DNA of 64,000 nucleotides from Caldinitratiruptor microaerophilus (GTDB lineage Bacteria; Bacillota; Sulfobacillia; Symbiobacteriales; ZC4RG38): the NCBI RefSeq assembly GCF_025999835.1, contig NZ_AP025628.1:868001-932000 (forward strand), in the 5' to 3' direction. How positions within the stretch are numbered: the stretch's first letter is position 1; each line of letters opens with the position of its first letter. Under the pieces are notes generated by a model. It was given only the letters and a program-made list of their open reading frames with translations, did no database searches and was not told the DNA's origin. Made by a program: the position numbers and the translations under genes. Of the stretch, positions 1-8,513 are shown one piece after another.

Positions 1-452
1 CGGCCGATGTGCTTTCCCTGCCGGCGTGCTCGGTTCGTGCCGGCCCGCACGCGTTCCGAGATGAGCTCGAGCTCGAACTGCGCCAGTGAGGCGAGGAGGT
101 TCAAGAGGAGACGCCCGAGGGCCGTGCGGGTGTCGAACCCCTCCCGCACAGACTGGAAGCCCACGCCGATCTTCTCCCACGCGTCGAAGGTGTCGTACAT
201 GTGCTTGACGGACCGGAAGGCCCGGTCCAGCTTGAACACCAGCACCAGGCTGGAGCGTCGCCGGGCCGCGTCGTCCAGGAGGCGGCGCCAGGCCACCCGG
301 TGCGCCAGGTCGTTTGCCGACGCCTGGTCAACGTATTCGAAGTACACGTCCCATCTCTGGCTACGGGTGTAGTCACGCGGAGCAACGAGTTGCGTCTCGA
401 GGTTCTGGTCTCGGTCATGGGTAGAGACCCTGGCGTACAGCACTACCTTACA
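1..452 (-). CDS. Serine recombinase (resolvase family), N-terminal catalytic part, runs off the window
   Basis: Reading leftward from about 452 the frame is open to the edge of the window. It encodes the resolvase catalytic domain, with LYARVST holding the nucleophilic Ser and then LVLVFKLDRAFRSVKH. It is a close copy of the gene at 3636-4274. At the position of that gene's ATG this copy has TGT, so the original start codon is lost; a GTG three codons further on (443) is the nearest substitute. Family knowledge: these enzymes cut and rejoin DNA through a phosphoserine link. Function of this copy is uncertain because of the start and the missing 3' end. Confidence 0.75.
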
Positions 453-967
453 GGCAACCCTTTCCAGAACAGGCTGTCGGGCGACTAACGGCCCGCTGCC
501 GATGGTGTGTTCGAGATGGTATACTATTCCTGAACACACGTGTCAGGAACGGGCGATCGGTATAGCCGGACCCGGTGACCCTTGTGAAGCCCCAGTAGCG
601 TTGCCCCACAGAAGGGGCATGGGAAGACCGCCTTGGCAGCATTGCTTGGCAGCATTGATTCATTAGCCCGATGCGTTTCGCTGCCCCCGGTGCGGGTATA
701 GCTGTCGCATCGTTTCCACAGGTGGCCTCTCGTTTGGCACGACGCACCAGGAAGAGTGGTGCTACCGGCTCAACCGGCATCGGGAGCGCGGTGGGTGACG
801 TTGCCGTAGGTCATTTCGTCCCCTTGGTCGCTCACGAGAGGTTGTGTTTCCAAAGTATAGAGACGGCCTGACGCAACCGGAGGGCCGCATGCCACTCAGT
901 TTGTACGGAAAGGAGGAAGCGGCGCCCCTCCCGACTCGAAGACGGGCTTCCGGTGCCGCGGGTCTGA
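453..967. other. Gap between resolvase copy and ParB-like gene
   Basis: No convincing gene seen. It holds an imperfect palindrome at 527-549 and an exact 13-bp tandem duplication (CTTGGCAGCATTG twice, 632-657). Short open frames here lack recognisable motifs and sit without good ribosome binding sites. Confidence 0.4.
527..549. promoter_or_regulatory. 23-bp imperfect palindrome with TATACT nearby
   Basis: Arms TTCCTGA and TCAGGAA surround an ACACGTGT core. A TATACT hexamer lies just before it at 521-526. It could be an operator or a resolvase (res) site for the recombinase copy next to it. No -35 box of good quality is visible, so this is suggestive only. Confidence 0.3.
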
Positions 968-2362
968 ATGAGCAGAGATCACTTTTATCGCGTGACAGTG
1001 CCAGTACTTGAATTATTGCTCGACACAGCAAATCCGAGGATCCGGAACGGACTGGATCAGAAGGACTGTATCGCGAAACTCCTCAGGCGGCCACGGACAT
1101 TTATGAACTTGCTCCGCGATATCGCCGAGCGTGGCCTGACCCCTGAGCCCATCATCGTATCCCGCAATACTGCCGAAAAATGGGTGGTACGGGATGGCAA
1201 CCGGCGTGTCGCGGCGCTCCAGTTGCTTAACGACCCCGACCTCTGCCCAGCCCCTGCTCTCAAGAAGGAAATTGAAAACCTTGCCACAGAATATGCAGCC
1301 AGGATCCCGGATTCCATTGAGTGCCTCGCATGCGATGATGAGGAAGTTATCCTCAGATACCTCGAGCTGAAACATACTGGAGAGAATGAGGGGGTTGGGC
1401 AAGAGCGCTGGGATTCCCTACAACAAGCAGTCTTTAACTTTACGCATAACCGCCCAGACCAGAACAAGCGGGCAGTCCAACTGGTGCTTTGGGCCGAGCA
1501 GCAGGGCATCCGCGTTGATAACGACTTCCCACTTACAACTCTGAACCGCATACTGAAGCGAGAAACATTGGAGATGCTGGGATTCCAGGTGGTCAATGAT
1601 AGTCTCGTTCCCATCCTTGACACCGAAAGCGCCCGGCGTCTGGTCGAAACTGTTTTGCACGACCTCGCAACGGGAAGAGTGAAGGTACAGGACGTCTTTG
1701 AGCCGAGTCAACAAATCGATTACGTCAGGCGGGTTCGCACAGAAGTCGGTCCGCCCTTATCAGAAACACAGAGTATTGAACCCGCGCAGCACGCGACGTC
1801 CGAAACGGAGATGACCCCTACGGGGGCGGGCGCTCAGCCAAACCATCCCGGCAGCGCCACACGTACCGAGGGTACCCCAGCAGGTGACCAACAAGTAACT
1901 GCCAGGAGAGTCCGAGTTCCGAAGCCGTCCTGGGAAAGGCGCCGTCTTTTTCCAAGGAACAGTCCGGGTTTCAACGTTCCTTCTGACAAGACAAAGGTGC
2001 GAAACGTTCTGGCGGAACTGGGACGCCTGGACGTCACCGAGACCCCGATAGCGGTCGCCGTTCTCCTTCGAATGCTCATCGAGTTTAGCGTTGGGCATTA
2101 CCGTGAAGTACATGGGTTGGGAAAAGAGGACAAACTAGTACTAGACGTAGCGGCCGTTGCAGACCACATGCATCAACAGGGCGAAATCTCGGATGACCAG
2201 CATGAGCTGATCATAAGGCGGAGCCGTGAACAAGGCGGGATGTTACACGTACGTACCCTCCAAAAATACGTCCATTCCCCCGATTTCCACCCCTCGGATC
2301 AAGTACTTAACACCCTATGGGACGAAATCTCTTTCTTCGTTGCGAAGTGCTGGGAACGGTAG
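968..2362 (+). CDS. ParB-like nuclease-fold protein with C-terminal helical (HEPN-like?) domain
   Basis: The 464-residue protein has an N-terminal ParB/Srx-like domain: a NPRI segment near residue 24 and VRDGNRRVAAL near residue 75, the family's G-x-R-R signature. A low-complexity Thr/Pro/Gly linker spans about residues 275-325. The C-terminal region carries IEFSVGHYREVHG and LQKYVHSPDFHPS, which looks like the helical tails of HEPN/DUF4145-like proteins. ParB-type N-domains occur in partition proteins and in mobile-element and defence proteins; nothing here (no ParA, no HTH) points to chromosome partition. It converges on the methyltransferase, the two stops being 2 bp apart. Base composition is clearly lower in GC than the flanks, a sign of transfer. 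Role in DNA modification or defence is inference. Confidence 0.6.
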   Translation: MSRDHFYRVTVPVLELLLDTANPRIRNGLDQKDCIAKLLRRPRTFMNLLRDIAERGLTPEPIIVSRNTAEKWVVRDGNRRVAALQLLNDPDLCPAPALKKEIENLATEYAARIPDSIECLACDDEEVILRYLELKHTGENEGVGQERWDSLQQAVFNFTHNRPDQNKRAVQLVLWAEQQGIRVDNDFPLTTLNRILKRETLEMLGFQVVNDSLVPILDTESARRLVETVLHDLATGRVKVQDVFEPSQQIDYVRRVRTEVGPPLSETQSIEPAQHATSETEMTPTGAGAQPNHPGSATRTEGTPAGDQQVTARRVRVPKPSWERRRLFPRNSPGFNVPSDKTKVRNVLAELGRLDVTETPIAVAVLLRMLIEFSVGHYREVHGLGKEDKLVLDVAAVADHMHQQGEISDDQHELIIRRSREQGGMLHVRTLQKYVHSPDFHPSDQVLNTLWDEISFFVAKCWER

Positions 2363-2364
2363 GT

Positions 2365-3294
2365 TTAACGCCTCAAGGTAGGTGCCCTGTGGAGGATTAA
2401 ATTCCCGTAGAACATTACTTCTGTAGCTTTGGGCCGAGAAAGGTGGGTTGAGTAGTAGAGCGAAAAGGTGACAGATGGGAATCCTTGATATAACCCGCGG
2501 ATAAAGTCGCAGTCATCGTAGGTCACCAGCCAAGGGTGCCTGAGTTGCGAAACAACCTTAGAAATCTTGGTGTGGTCTTCGGAGTTGTAGAAATTCCGGT
2601 ACAGCTGGCTGCCCTTGCTATAGTAGGGTGGGTCTAGGTACAGCAGGGTTTTTGCGGGCAGATCCGATTGAAGGCCTTCGATAAGTTGCACTGCATCCTC
2701 GCAGTAGAGACTGATGTGGCGCCGTCGAGCTGCAATGCGTCTGATGCGTTTGGCGAGTTCTCGCTTATTGTACCTAGCGTCTAGCCTGTACTTGCCAGCT
2801 TGTGTTTGGCCTCCGATGACACCACCAGAGAGGATACCGGAGCGGTTGGTACGATTAAGAAAGAAGGTGGCGAACCCCACCTGGGTAGTGGAGTACGCCT
2901 CGGGCGAAGCAAGCACTTGCTTTTGAAGGTACCAGGTGCCCAAATTCACCGGTGTCTCAGCGACAAGGCGCAGCAGTTCCTCCGTGTCGTTAAGAACCGC
3001 CCACCAAAAGGCGTGTACGAACGGATCTACGTCGTTGATCACTATGTGATCAACATATCCTTCCAGCAGTAAGTAAATAGCTGCTCCAGCGCCGCCAGCA
3101 TAGGGCTCCACGTACCATCCGCCACTGATTCGGTTGTACCGCATTAGTTCACCGAGCCAGGGGCCCAACCGTCCCTTTCCGCCCGGGTACCGCAGCGGCG
3201 TGTAGAAAGGCACGGGCACCACCCCCGGAAGAATCTCGAAGACGCGCTTCTTCTCCTGCAGCGTTAACGCGGACGCAGCTATACTCGTCGTCAC
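2365..3294 (-). CDS. DNA adenine methyltransferase, D12 (Dam-like) class
   Basis: The 309-residue protein has the D12-class layout. The SAM-binding motif is RYPGGKGRLGPWL near residue 35, followed by YVEPYAGGAGAA (motif I region). The catalytic DPPYYSKG is near residue 218 and TYDDCDF follows. Family knowledge: transfers a methyl group to N6 of adenine in a short recognition sequence. GTG at 3294 is the start given; its Shine-Dalgarno is weak. No restriction endonuclease is adjacent; the only neighbour is the convergent ParB-like gene, so the pair may be an orphan modification cassette or a two-gene defence unit. Composition is lower-GC than the conjugative block. Confidence 0.88.
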   Translation of the reverse strand: MTTSIAASALTLQEKKRVFEILPGVVPVPFYTPLRYPGGKGRLGPWLGELMRYNRISGGWYVEPYAGGAGAAIYLLLEGYVDHIVINDVDPFVHAFWWAVLNDTEELLRLVAETPVNLGTWYLQKQVLASPEAYSTTQVGFATFFLNRTNRSGILSGGVIGGQTQAGKYRLDARYNKRELAKRIRRIAARRRHISLYCEDAVQLIEGLQSDLPAKTLLYLDPPYYSKGSQLYRNFYNSEDHTKISKVVSQLRHPWLVTYDDCDFIRGLYQGFPSVTFSLYYSTHLSRPKATEVMFYGNLILHRAPTLRR

Positions 3295-3635
3295 TTACCG
3301 CGCGCTTCCGTGCGGTTCCGGGCCACGTCCTCGACCTCCTCTGGGGCCGCATCGCAGGCGACGACTGGCCCTTTCGCGTCTGGACCCGGCCCGGCCTCCC
3401 TGTGGCTCGGAAACCAAATAGTTATACTTCAGTGAAGTCGACCAAGGAAGTTGCCTAACCGCCGGTCAAGGACTGGGCCACTGGCTGGTCGAATCTCGGG
3501 GGCAGCCCTAGTTTAGATTGGCATCGTTTACTGTCAATGTCAAGGCGAACACGAGCACGCGTTTGCCCTAAGCTCAATACGGGAGATGCTTTAAACAACG
3601 TCGGGCGGTGTCCCAAGCCGCGTTGTGGGGCTGGT
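3295..3635. other. Gap between methyltransferase start and resolvase end
   Basis: No gene seen. It should hold the leftward promoter of the methyltransferase. A 13-bp perfect palindrome (ACTTCAGTGAAGT, about 3427-3439) lies about 130 bp upstream of the methyltransferase start. Confidence 0.35.
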
Positions 3636-4274
3636 CTAACAGATGCTGGCTAGTCCGACGAACCCAGCGCCAAGACCTAGGTGGACTTTGGGGAGGTAGA
3701 AGTGATCCTCTCCCACGGGTGAGGCTGACGCGGCGAGCGGCCGCCCGGATTCTGCTTTCCGCCGCAAGAAGCGCGCGGACGCCCACCGGCCTTCGAAGCC
3801 TGGGGAGTGCATGACCGACGGCCGGCCGATGTGCTTTCCCTGCCGGCGTGCCCGGTCCATGCCGGTCCGCACGCGTTCCGAGATGAGCTCGAGCTCGAAC
3901 TCCGCCAGCGAGGTGAGGAGGTTCAAGAGGAGACACCCGAGGGCCGTGCGGGTGTCGAACCCCTCCCGCACAGACTGGAAGCCCACGCCGATCCGCTCCC
4001 ACGCGTCCAAGGTGTCGTGCATGTGCTTGACCGACCGGAAGGCCCGGTCCAGTTTGAACACGAGCACCAGGCCGAAACGACGACGGGCCGCATCGTCCAA
4101 CAGCCGCCGCCACTCCGTCCGGCGCAGCAGGTCGTTGGCCGGCGCGCGGTCCACGTACTCGGCATGGACATCCCATCCCTGGGCCCGAGCGTGGTCGCGA
4201 AGGGCCACGAGCTGCGTCTCCGGGTCCTGGTCCCGGTCATGGGTGGAGACGCGGGCATAGAGCGCTACCTTCAT
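3636..4274 (-). CDS. Serine recombinase (resolvase/invertase family)
   Basis: ATG at 4274 begins MKVALYARVSTHDRDQ; the Ser of ARVST is the family nucleophile. Next come LVLVFKLDRAFRS and the Arg-rich ERVRTGMDRARRQGKHIGRP stretch that links the catalytic core to the DNA-binding helix-turn-helix. After GRP the encoded tail does not look like a normal HTH. An adjacent frame reads AARRVSLTRG, which does, so the C-terminus may be frameshifted. Length (212 aa) fits the family. It lies downstream of DUF5348 and topB, as site-specific recombinases often do at the edge of a mobile element. It is 85-90% identical by eye to the partial copy at 1-452. Confidence 0.82.
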   Translation of the reverse strand: MKVALYARVSTHDRDQDPETQLVALRDHARAQGWDVHAEYVDRAPANDLLRRTEWRRLLDDAARRRFGLVLVFKLDRAFRSVKHMHDTLDAWERIGVGFQSVREGFDTRTALGCLLLNLLTSLAEFELELISERVRTGMDRARRQGKHIGRPSVMHSPGFEGRWASARFLRRKAESGRPLAASASPVGEDHFYLPKVHLGLGAGFVGLASIC

Positions 4275-4323
4275 CGGCACCCCGTCCCAAAACAGGTTTT
4301 GGAACGCCCGGCAGGAATGGGGG

Positions 4324-4569
4324 TTATCGACCCCTCTGGCGCTCGGGCAATCGGGCCAGCACGCCGGGCCACAGGGGAACGGTGAGGGCCTTCCCCATGG
4401 CCCCCTGCGGCACCACGGCGTACCACTCCCGGCGGGTGTCGTTCCACTCGACCCGGGCCGGGACCCATCGCCCGGCAACGAGGATCTCGATCACGTCGCC
4501 CGCCAGCAGCTCGCGCTCGCCCACGGCGAGGCGGCCGCTCGGCGCGGCGGACAGGTATTCGGTGGGCAA
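4324..4569 (-). CDS. DUF5348-like small protein
   Basis: 81 residues. The pattern GDVIEILVAGRWVPARVEWNDT followed by WYAVVPQG resembles the small all-beta DUF5348 proteins that accompany conjugative elements in Bacillota. Function is unknown. It lies 15 bp downstream of topB on the same strand and is probably co-transcribed. The family call is from memory of the pattern. Confidence 0.65.
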   Translation of the reverse strand: MPTEYLSAAPSGRLAVGERELLAGDVIEILVAGRWVPARVEWNDTRREWYAVVPQGAMGKALTVPLWPGVLARLPERQRGR

Positions 4570-4584
4570 GGACGGCCACCTCCT

Positions 4585-6783
4585 TCATCCGGCCGCAGCC
4601 CGCCGGCGGGAGGGGCGGGCGCGGCGTTCCCTTCGCTGGCGATCCTTCGCCCGGCCCCGTGGGGCGGGCGGGAACTCGAAGTTGACGCCGCTGCCGTCGT
4701 CCCGAAGGACGAGTGCAGCGGCGAACGTCTTGCCCGCCTTTCCCGTGAACCCCTCCAGGACTGGGGTCCGACGGTCCCGCAGCAGGGCGGCCAGCTCGGC
4801 GTCCGACAAGGCCCGGCCCAGGATGCGGCGGCTCACCCGGAGACCGCACCCGGCCCGGGTGCAGCGGACCTCGAACCGCTCCGCGACCACAGGGCTACCG
4901 CACAGCGGGCACGAGGGCAGGGTGTGGGGCTCGCCGGCCCCGGGCTCCGGCGAGGCAGCCCGGACGGCCGCCACGATCTCTCCGGCGAACGCCCGCATGG
5001 CCTGTTCCATGCGTCCGGCCTCCTCTTCGCCCCGGGCCACGTCGTTCAGGCGCTTCTCCCACTCGCCCGTGAGCTGGGGGCTGGCAAGCAGCGGTACAGC
5101 AGCCCGGTGCACGAGGTCGATCAGGCGCTCGCCCTTGTCGGTGGGCACGAGCGCCTTCCCGTGGGCGCGGACGTAGCCCGCCTGCTTCAGCCGCTCGATG
5201 ATGGCCGCCCGGGTGGCCGGCGTGCCGAGGCCGCGCCCCTTCAGGGCCTCCCGGGCGGCCTCGTCGTCGAGGTTCTGGCCAGCCGACTCCATGGCCGCCA
5301 CCAGGGAGCCCTCGGTATACCGCTTCGGGGGCCGGGTTTGCTTGGCCACGCTCTCGGCCGCGTCCACCCGCACAACCTGGCCCGGGCGCAACTCGGGCAC
5401 TTCGCTTCCCCCGTCCGCGTCCGCGTCGGGTACTTCCTCTTCGGGACCGGGGCCTGGAGGCCGGTCGGCCGCCCGCCAGCCGGGTTCCATCGCCGTGACG
5501 CCCAGTGCCTCGAGGCGCTCCCCGCCGGCGTCGAGGGTGAGGCGGACCCGCCGGTCGAGCGCGTCCGGCATGCAGACGGCGAGGAACCGGCGAACGATCA
5601 GGTCGTAGACGAGGGCCTGGTCGCGGGGCAGATTGGCGGCCGGCCGCTCCCCCGTGGGGAGGATGGCGTGGTGATCGGTGACCTTGGTCGGGTTGACGAC
5701 GCGACGGCTATGGGCGGCACGGGAGGGATCGGTGGCCCTGCCGAGGTGGTCGAAGCCCGGGACGGTCAGGACGGCCTTGAGAAGCCCGGGGAAGGTGGCT
5801 GCCAGGTCGGGGGTGACGTACCGGCTGTCCGTCCGGGGATAGGTGATGAGGCGGGCCTCGTACAGCGCCTGCGCAGCCTCAAGGGCCTGGGCGGCCGTGA
5901 GCCCGAAGCGGCGGTTGGCCTCGCGCTGGAGGCTGGTGAGGTCATGAAGTTGCGGCGGGGGTTGCGCCTCGTCGCGGACATCCGCCTGGATCACGACGGC
6001 GCTGACGGCCCCGCAGATGCGCTGCGCGAGGGCATGAGCGGCATCGGCGTCGTGGAGCCTGTGGCCATGAGGGCCTGTCCACCGTGCCCGGAAGGTGCGA
6101 CCGCCGGCGGAGAGGGTGGCGTGCACCTCCCAGTACGGCTCCGGCCGGAAGGCCCGGATCTCGTGTTCGCGGCGGACGATCATGGCGAGGGTGGGGGTCT
6201 GGACCCGCCCCACGGAGAGGACACCTTGGCCGGGCGAGCCGAAGCGGAGGGTGAACGCCCGGGTGGCGTTGATGCCGACGAGCCAGTCCCCGCGGGCCCG
6301 GGCCAGCGCGGAGGCGTAGAGGCCGTCGTAGTCGCTCCCCGGCCGGAGGACGGCGAAGGCTTGGCGAATCGCCTGCGGGGTCAGGGAGGTAAGCCACAGG
6401 CGGCGGACGGGGAGCCGGAGGCGGAGGTGCTCGTAGATCTGACGGAAGATGAGCTCGCCCTCCCGGCCGGCGTCGCAGGCGTTGACGATCTCGGCTGCCT
6501 GGCGGGCGAGCTTGGCGATGCGACGGAGGTGGGGGGCAGCGCCGTCGCGGGTGCGAAGCTCCCACCGCGCCGGCAGGATGGGGAGGTCGTCCATGCGCCA
6601 GTGCTCGTACCGGGGGTCGTAGTCCTCGGGCCGGGCGAGATCGACGAGGTGGCCTGCGGCCCAGGTGAGGAGGTACTGGGGACTCTCCAGGTAGCCGTCG
6701 CGGCGAGAGAAATCGCCCAGCGCGTCGGCGATGGCCCGGGCCACGCTGGGCTTCTCGGTGAGGATCAGCGACTTGAAGGGCAT
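4585..6783 (-). CDS. topB: DNA topoisomerase III (type IA) with C-terminal zinc finger and Topo_C-like repeat
   Basis: 732 residues. The Toprim domain has EKPSVARAIADAL at the N-terminus and DAGREGELIFR near residue 104. The catalytic tyrosine lies in LITYPRTDSRYV (near residue 315). GLGTPATRAAIIERL marks the domain after it. A four-Cys zinc finger (CPLCGSP and CTRAGCGLRV) sits near residues 630-650, and a last module carries TPVLEGFTGKAGKTF and ALVLRDDGSGVNFEF. Family knowledge: relaxes negatively supercoiled DNA through single-strand passage; plasmid-borne versions resolve replication and transfer intermediates. The same C-terminal finger-plus-repeat module is also found on the coupling protein at 29794-32361. 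ATG at 6783 is preceded by GGAGG. Confidence 0.95.
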   Translation of the reverse strand: MPFKSLILTEKPSVARAIADALGDFSRRDGYLESPQYLLTWAAGHLVDLARPEDYDPRYEHWRMDDLPILPARWELRTRDGAAPHLRRIAKLARQAAEIVNACDAGREGELIFRQIYEHLRLRLPVRRLWLTSLTPQAIRQAFAVLRPGSDYDGLYASALARARGDWLVGINATRAFTLRFGSPGQGVLSVGRVQTPTLAMIVRREHEIRAFRPEPYWEVHATLSAGGRTFRARWTGPHGHRLHDADAAHALAQRICGAVSAVVIQADVRDEAQPPPQLHDLTSLQREANRRFGLTAAQALEAAQALYEARLITYPRTDSRYVTPDLAATFPGLLKAVLTVPGFDHLGRATDPSRAAHSRRVVNPTKVTDHHAILPTGERPAANLPRDQALVYDLIVRRFLAVCMPDALDRRVRLTLDAGGERLEALGVTAMEPGWRAADRPPGPGPEEEVPDADADGGSEVPELRPGQVVRVDAAESVAKQTRPPKRYTEGSLVAAMESAGQNLDDEAAREALKGRGLGTPATRAAIIERLKQAGYVRAHGKALVPTDKGERLIDLVHRAAVPLLASPQLTGEWEKRLNDVARGEEEAGRMEQAMRAFAGEIVAAVRAASPEPGAGEPHTLPSCPLCGSPVVAERFEVRCTRAGCGLRVSRRILGRALSDAELAALLRDRRTPVLEGFTGKAGKTFAAALVLRDDGSGVNFEFPPAPRGRAKDRQRRERRARPSRRRAAAG

Positions 6784-6861
6784 GGTGGCACCTCCGGAAA
6801 GTACGGTCCGAGAGGGTGCGGGCGTTGGGGCGGCGGCGGGCAGTTGCGGTAGGGAAGGTAC

Positions 6862-7004
6862 CGCCCGCCCGGCCAGCCCGATCCTACCGCCTGCCCCGGC
6901 TCCGGCAAGGGCCTCCGCTGCGCTCCGGCCGCCTGCGGCGGCGCCTACCGCGCCCTTGCCTCCGCCCGTGCAGGCCGGCGAACCGCTCTCAAGCCGGGCG
7001 GGCG
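6862..7004 (+). repeat. Long palindromic repeat, copy A of three
   Basis: An imperfect inverted repeat of about 140 bp. The inner arms are GGCAAGGGC and GCCCTTGCC, the tip is CCGCCTGCGGCGG, and the ends are GCCCGCCCGGCCAGCCC-like. It lies between topB and spoVG. Near-identical sequence occurs at 14740-14882 and 28449-28590, both in the opposite orientation. All three are in gaps inside the leftward block, consistent with a mobile or structural repeat (REP/MITE-like). It could fold as a terminator. Confidence 0.75.
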
Positions 7005-7098
7005 GTTTGCGCGGGACGGCGATCGAGGAACCCGGTCTCGCCGACCGGGCGGGGGAAGACGGACAGGATGAGGCGCGGACCGAGTGCGGTGCTCCCCG

Positions 7099-7383
7099 TT
7101 AGCGGTCTGGACCGGACTGGGCCTTGGACTGGGCGCGCTCGAAGGCTTCAAGCACGGCCTTCTGGATCGCCTGGCGAGCTTCGGCGGTGACGGGGTGGAC
7201 GGTCTCGTAGTAGTTGCCGTCCCTGCCTTTCTCGGAGGGGAAGGCGACGAAGAGACCGTTCTTGCCTTCGACGATGCGGATGCCGTGGATGGCGATGGCG
7301 CCTTCGACGGTCACGTGGGCGAAGCCCTTAGTGGCCTTGTCCTCGGAGCTGGTGAGGTGAACGTGCGAGACCTTGACCTTCAT
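7099..7383 (-). CDS. spoVG: SpoVG-family nucleic-acid-binding regulator
   Basis: ATG at 7383 behind GGAGG gives a 94-residue protein starting MKVKVSHVHLTSSEDKA. It has the family core GFAHVTVEGAIAIHGIRI, GLFVAFPSEKG and the terminal HPVTAEARQAIQKAVLEAFE. Family knowledge: SpoVG binds DNA/RNA and affects septation, sporulation and virulence genes; Bacillota use it broadly. Here it sits inside the conjugative block rather than in a chromosomal setting, so it is likely an accessory regulator of element genes. The ORF can be extended upstream but the family N-terminus and the SD site fix this start. Confidence 0.92.
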   Translation of the reverse strand: MKVKVSHVHLTSSEDKATKGFAHVTVEGAIAIHGIRIVEGKNGLFVAFPSEKGRDGNYYETVHPVTAEARQAIQKAVLEAFERAQSKAQSGPDR

Positions 7384-7413
7384 GGCGAGACCTCCTCGTT
7401 TGTGTTTCGGGGG

Positions 7414-7446
7414 CAAAAAAACGCCGGCACAGCGGTTGCTGGCCGG
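7414..7446 (-). terminator. Weak intrinsic terminator upstream of spoVG
   Basis: On the minus strand a short stem (GCCGG with CCGGC, loop about 13 nt) is followed by seven T residues. It lies between the stop of the HEPN gene and the spoVG start and would end the MNT/HEPN transcript. Confidence 0.45.
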
Positions 7447-7471
7447 ACCGTGCACAGTGGGGTGCTATGGG

Positions 7472-8011
7472 TCACTCCGGTTCGGGACCGTCGACGTTCT
7501 CCTGACGCCGCTCTCGCGTGGCCTCTCGTCGCAGTCTGTTGAGGAAAGTCTCGATGTCCCTACGAACACCGGTATCGATCTGGGGTAGACGGGCGAGGAG
7601 GGCGGCCACCCTTTCTGGGTCCAGCAGGTGGCCGTACACGTTGCGAACGACGTGGCGGAAGCGGCGGAGCTCGTCGAGGGCGGCGTAGGTTGGCTGGGAT
7701 ATCAAGCTCGGGCGAAGCCCAGGAATATCAAGGGACGCCTGCTGGAGCAGCTTCTTGTGCCAGTCCTCGCCTGACGGGAGCTGGTGGTCGATGGCTTGAG
7801 CTACCGTCTTGCAGATGTTCTCCACGCCGAGGTAGTAGTCTGCAATCGACGCCGCCACGCCCTTGAGGAGCAGGGGATCGTCTTCGAGCTGGACCAGGGA
7901 GTCAGGATTGTCCCAGAGCTTCCGGTTGCGAAGCATCTCCCGCACCGCATCGAGGTTGGAGAGCTCGCGCCGGATCTCGGCCTCCAGGAGGAGGAAGGGG
8001 CGAAGCTTCAC
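7472..8011 (-). CDS. hepT: HepT-like HEPN-domain RNase toxin
   Basis: 179 residues from the GTG at 8011, whose GTGA overlaps the stop of the upstream nucleotidyltransferase by 4 nt, so the two are translationally coupled. It is all-helical and carries the HEPN Rx4H motif as RNVYGH near residue 130. Family knowledge: in MntA-HepT pairs the HEPN protein is an RNase toxin and the MNT partner neutralises it by AMPylating a conserved tyrosine; the Tyr in RNVYGH would be the target. A stop at 7472 and the T-rich hairpin after it end the pair. Confidence 0.8.
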   Translation of the reverse strand: MKLRPFLLLEAEIRRELSNLDAVREMLRNRKLWDNPDSLVQLEDDPLLLKGVAASIADYYLGVENICKTVAQAIDHQLPSGEDWHKKLLQQASLDIPGLRPSLISQPTYAALDELRRFRHVVRNVYGHLLDPERVAALLARLPQIDTGVRRDIETFLNRLRREATRERRQENVDGPEPE

Positions 8012-8394
8012 AGCAGGCGAACCCCCTGGGAGAAGACCTTCTCGCGTAGGGTGGGCAAGGCGCGATCCGCAGACACGATGCTGACAGGAAACGGCGCCGC
8101 GATGGCTTCGGCGTCGACCTCCATCTGCCACCACTTTGCGGGTGGCGGGCCGCCGACGATCAGGAGGTCGATGTCCGATCCGGGTCGGAAGCCCCCCCAG
8201 GCAAGGGACCCGTAGAGGTAGACGGCTGCTGCACCGTAGCGTTCGTGGAGGAGCTCTGCCACCGCCCGAGCCCTTTCCCGGGCGAGCTGGCGTCGACGCC
8301 GGGACTCATCACGTTCTTCGGCCCTCAAGAGCCGCCGCATCTCACGAACAGTAGGGTGTCTGGGTGACTGCGGGCGATCGGGAGAGGCGGGCAA
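8008..8394 (-). CDS. mntA: MntA-type nucleotidyltransferase antitoxin
   Basis: TTG at 8394 lies about 7 nt after AAGGAGGAGG, giving 128 residues. The fingerprint AVYLYGSLAWGGFRPGSDID contains the GS...DxD metal and nucleotide-binding motif of minimal nucleotidyltransferases. An Arg-rich helical N-terminus precedes it. It overlaps the HEPN gene. Family knowledge: MntA blocks HepT by adding AMP groups. An ATG at 8340 is an alternative start with no good SD. Confidence 0.85.
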   Translation of the reverse strand: MPASPDRPQSPRHPTVREMRRLLRAEERDESRRRRQLARERARAVAELLHERYGAAAVYLYGSLAWGGFRPGSDIDLLIVGGPPPAKWWQMEVDAEAIAAPFPVSIVSADRALPTLREKVFSQGVRLL

Positions 8395-8513
8395 GGAGAA
8401 CCTCCTCCTTCGCAAGGGGTGGCTCTGGCCTCGACTATACCCGTTTCTTGAGATTTAAGACCACCCGCAGATGACGAGCCACCCGGGCCGCAGCACGGGC
8501 GCCGAGGGCTGCT

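Noticed and set aside
448-780. A minus-strand 110-codon frame upstream of the ParB-like gene
   Set aside because: No motif, no SD, overlaps the palindrome and tandem repeat; treated as non-coding.
4924-6852. A 642-codon rightward open frame across topB
   Set aside because: It is the antisense shadow of topB; composition is Gly/Glu/Val-rich with no domain, and topB has full family motifs.
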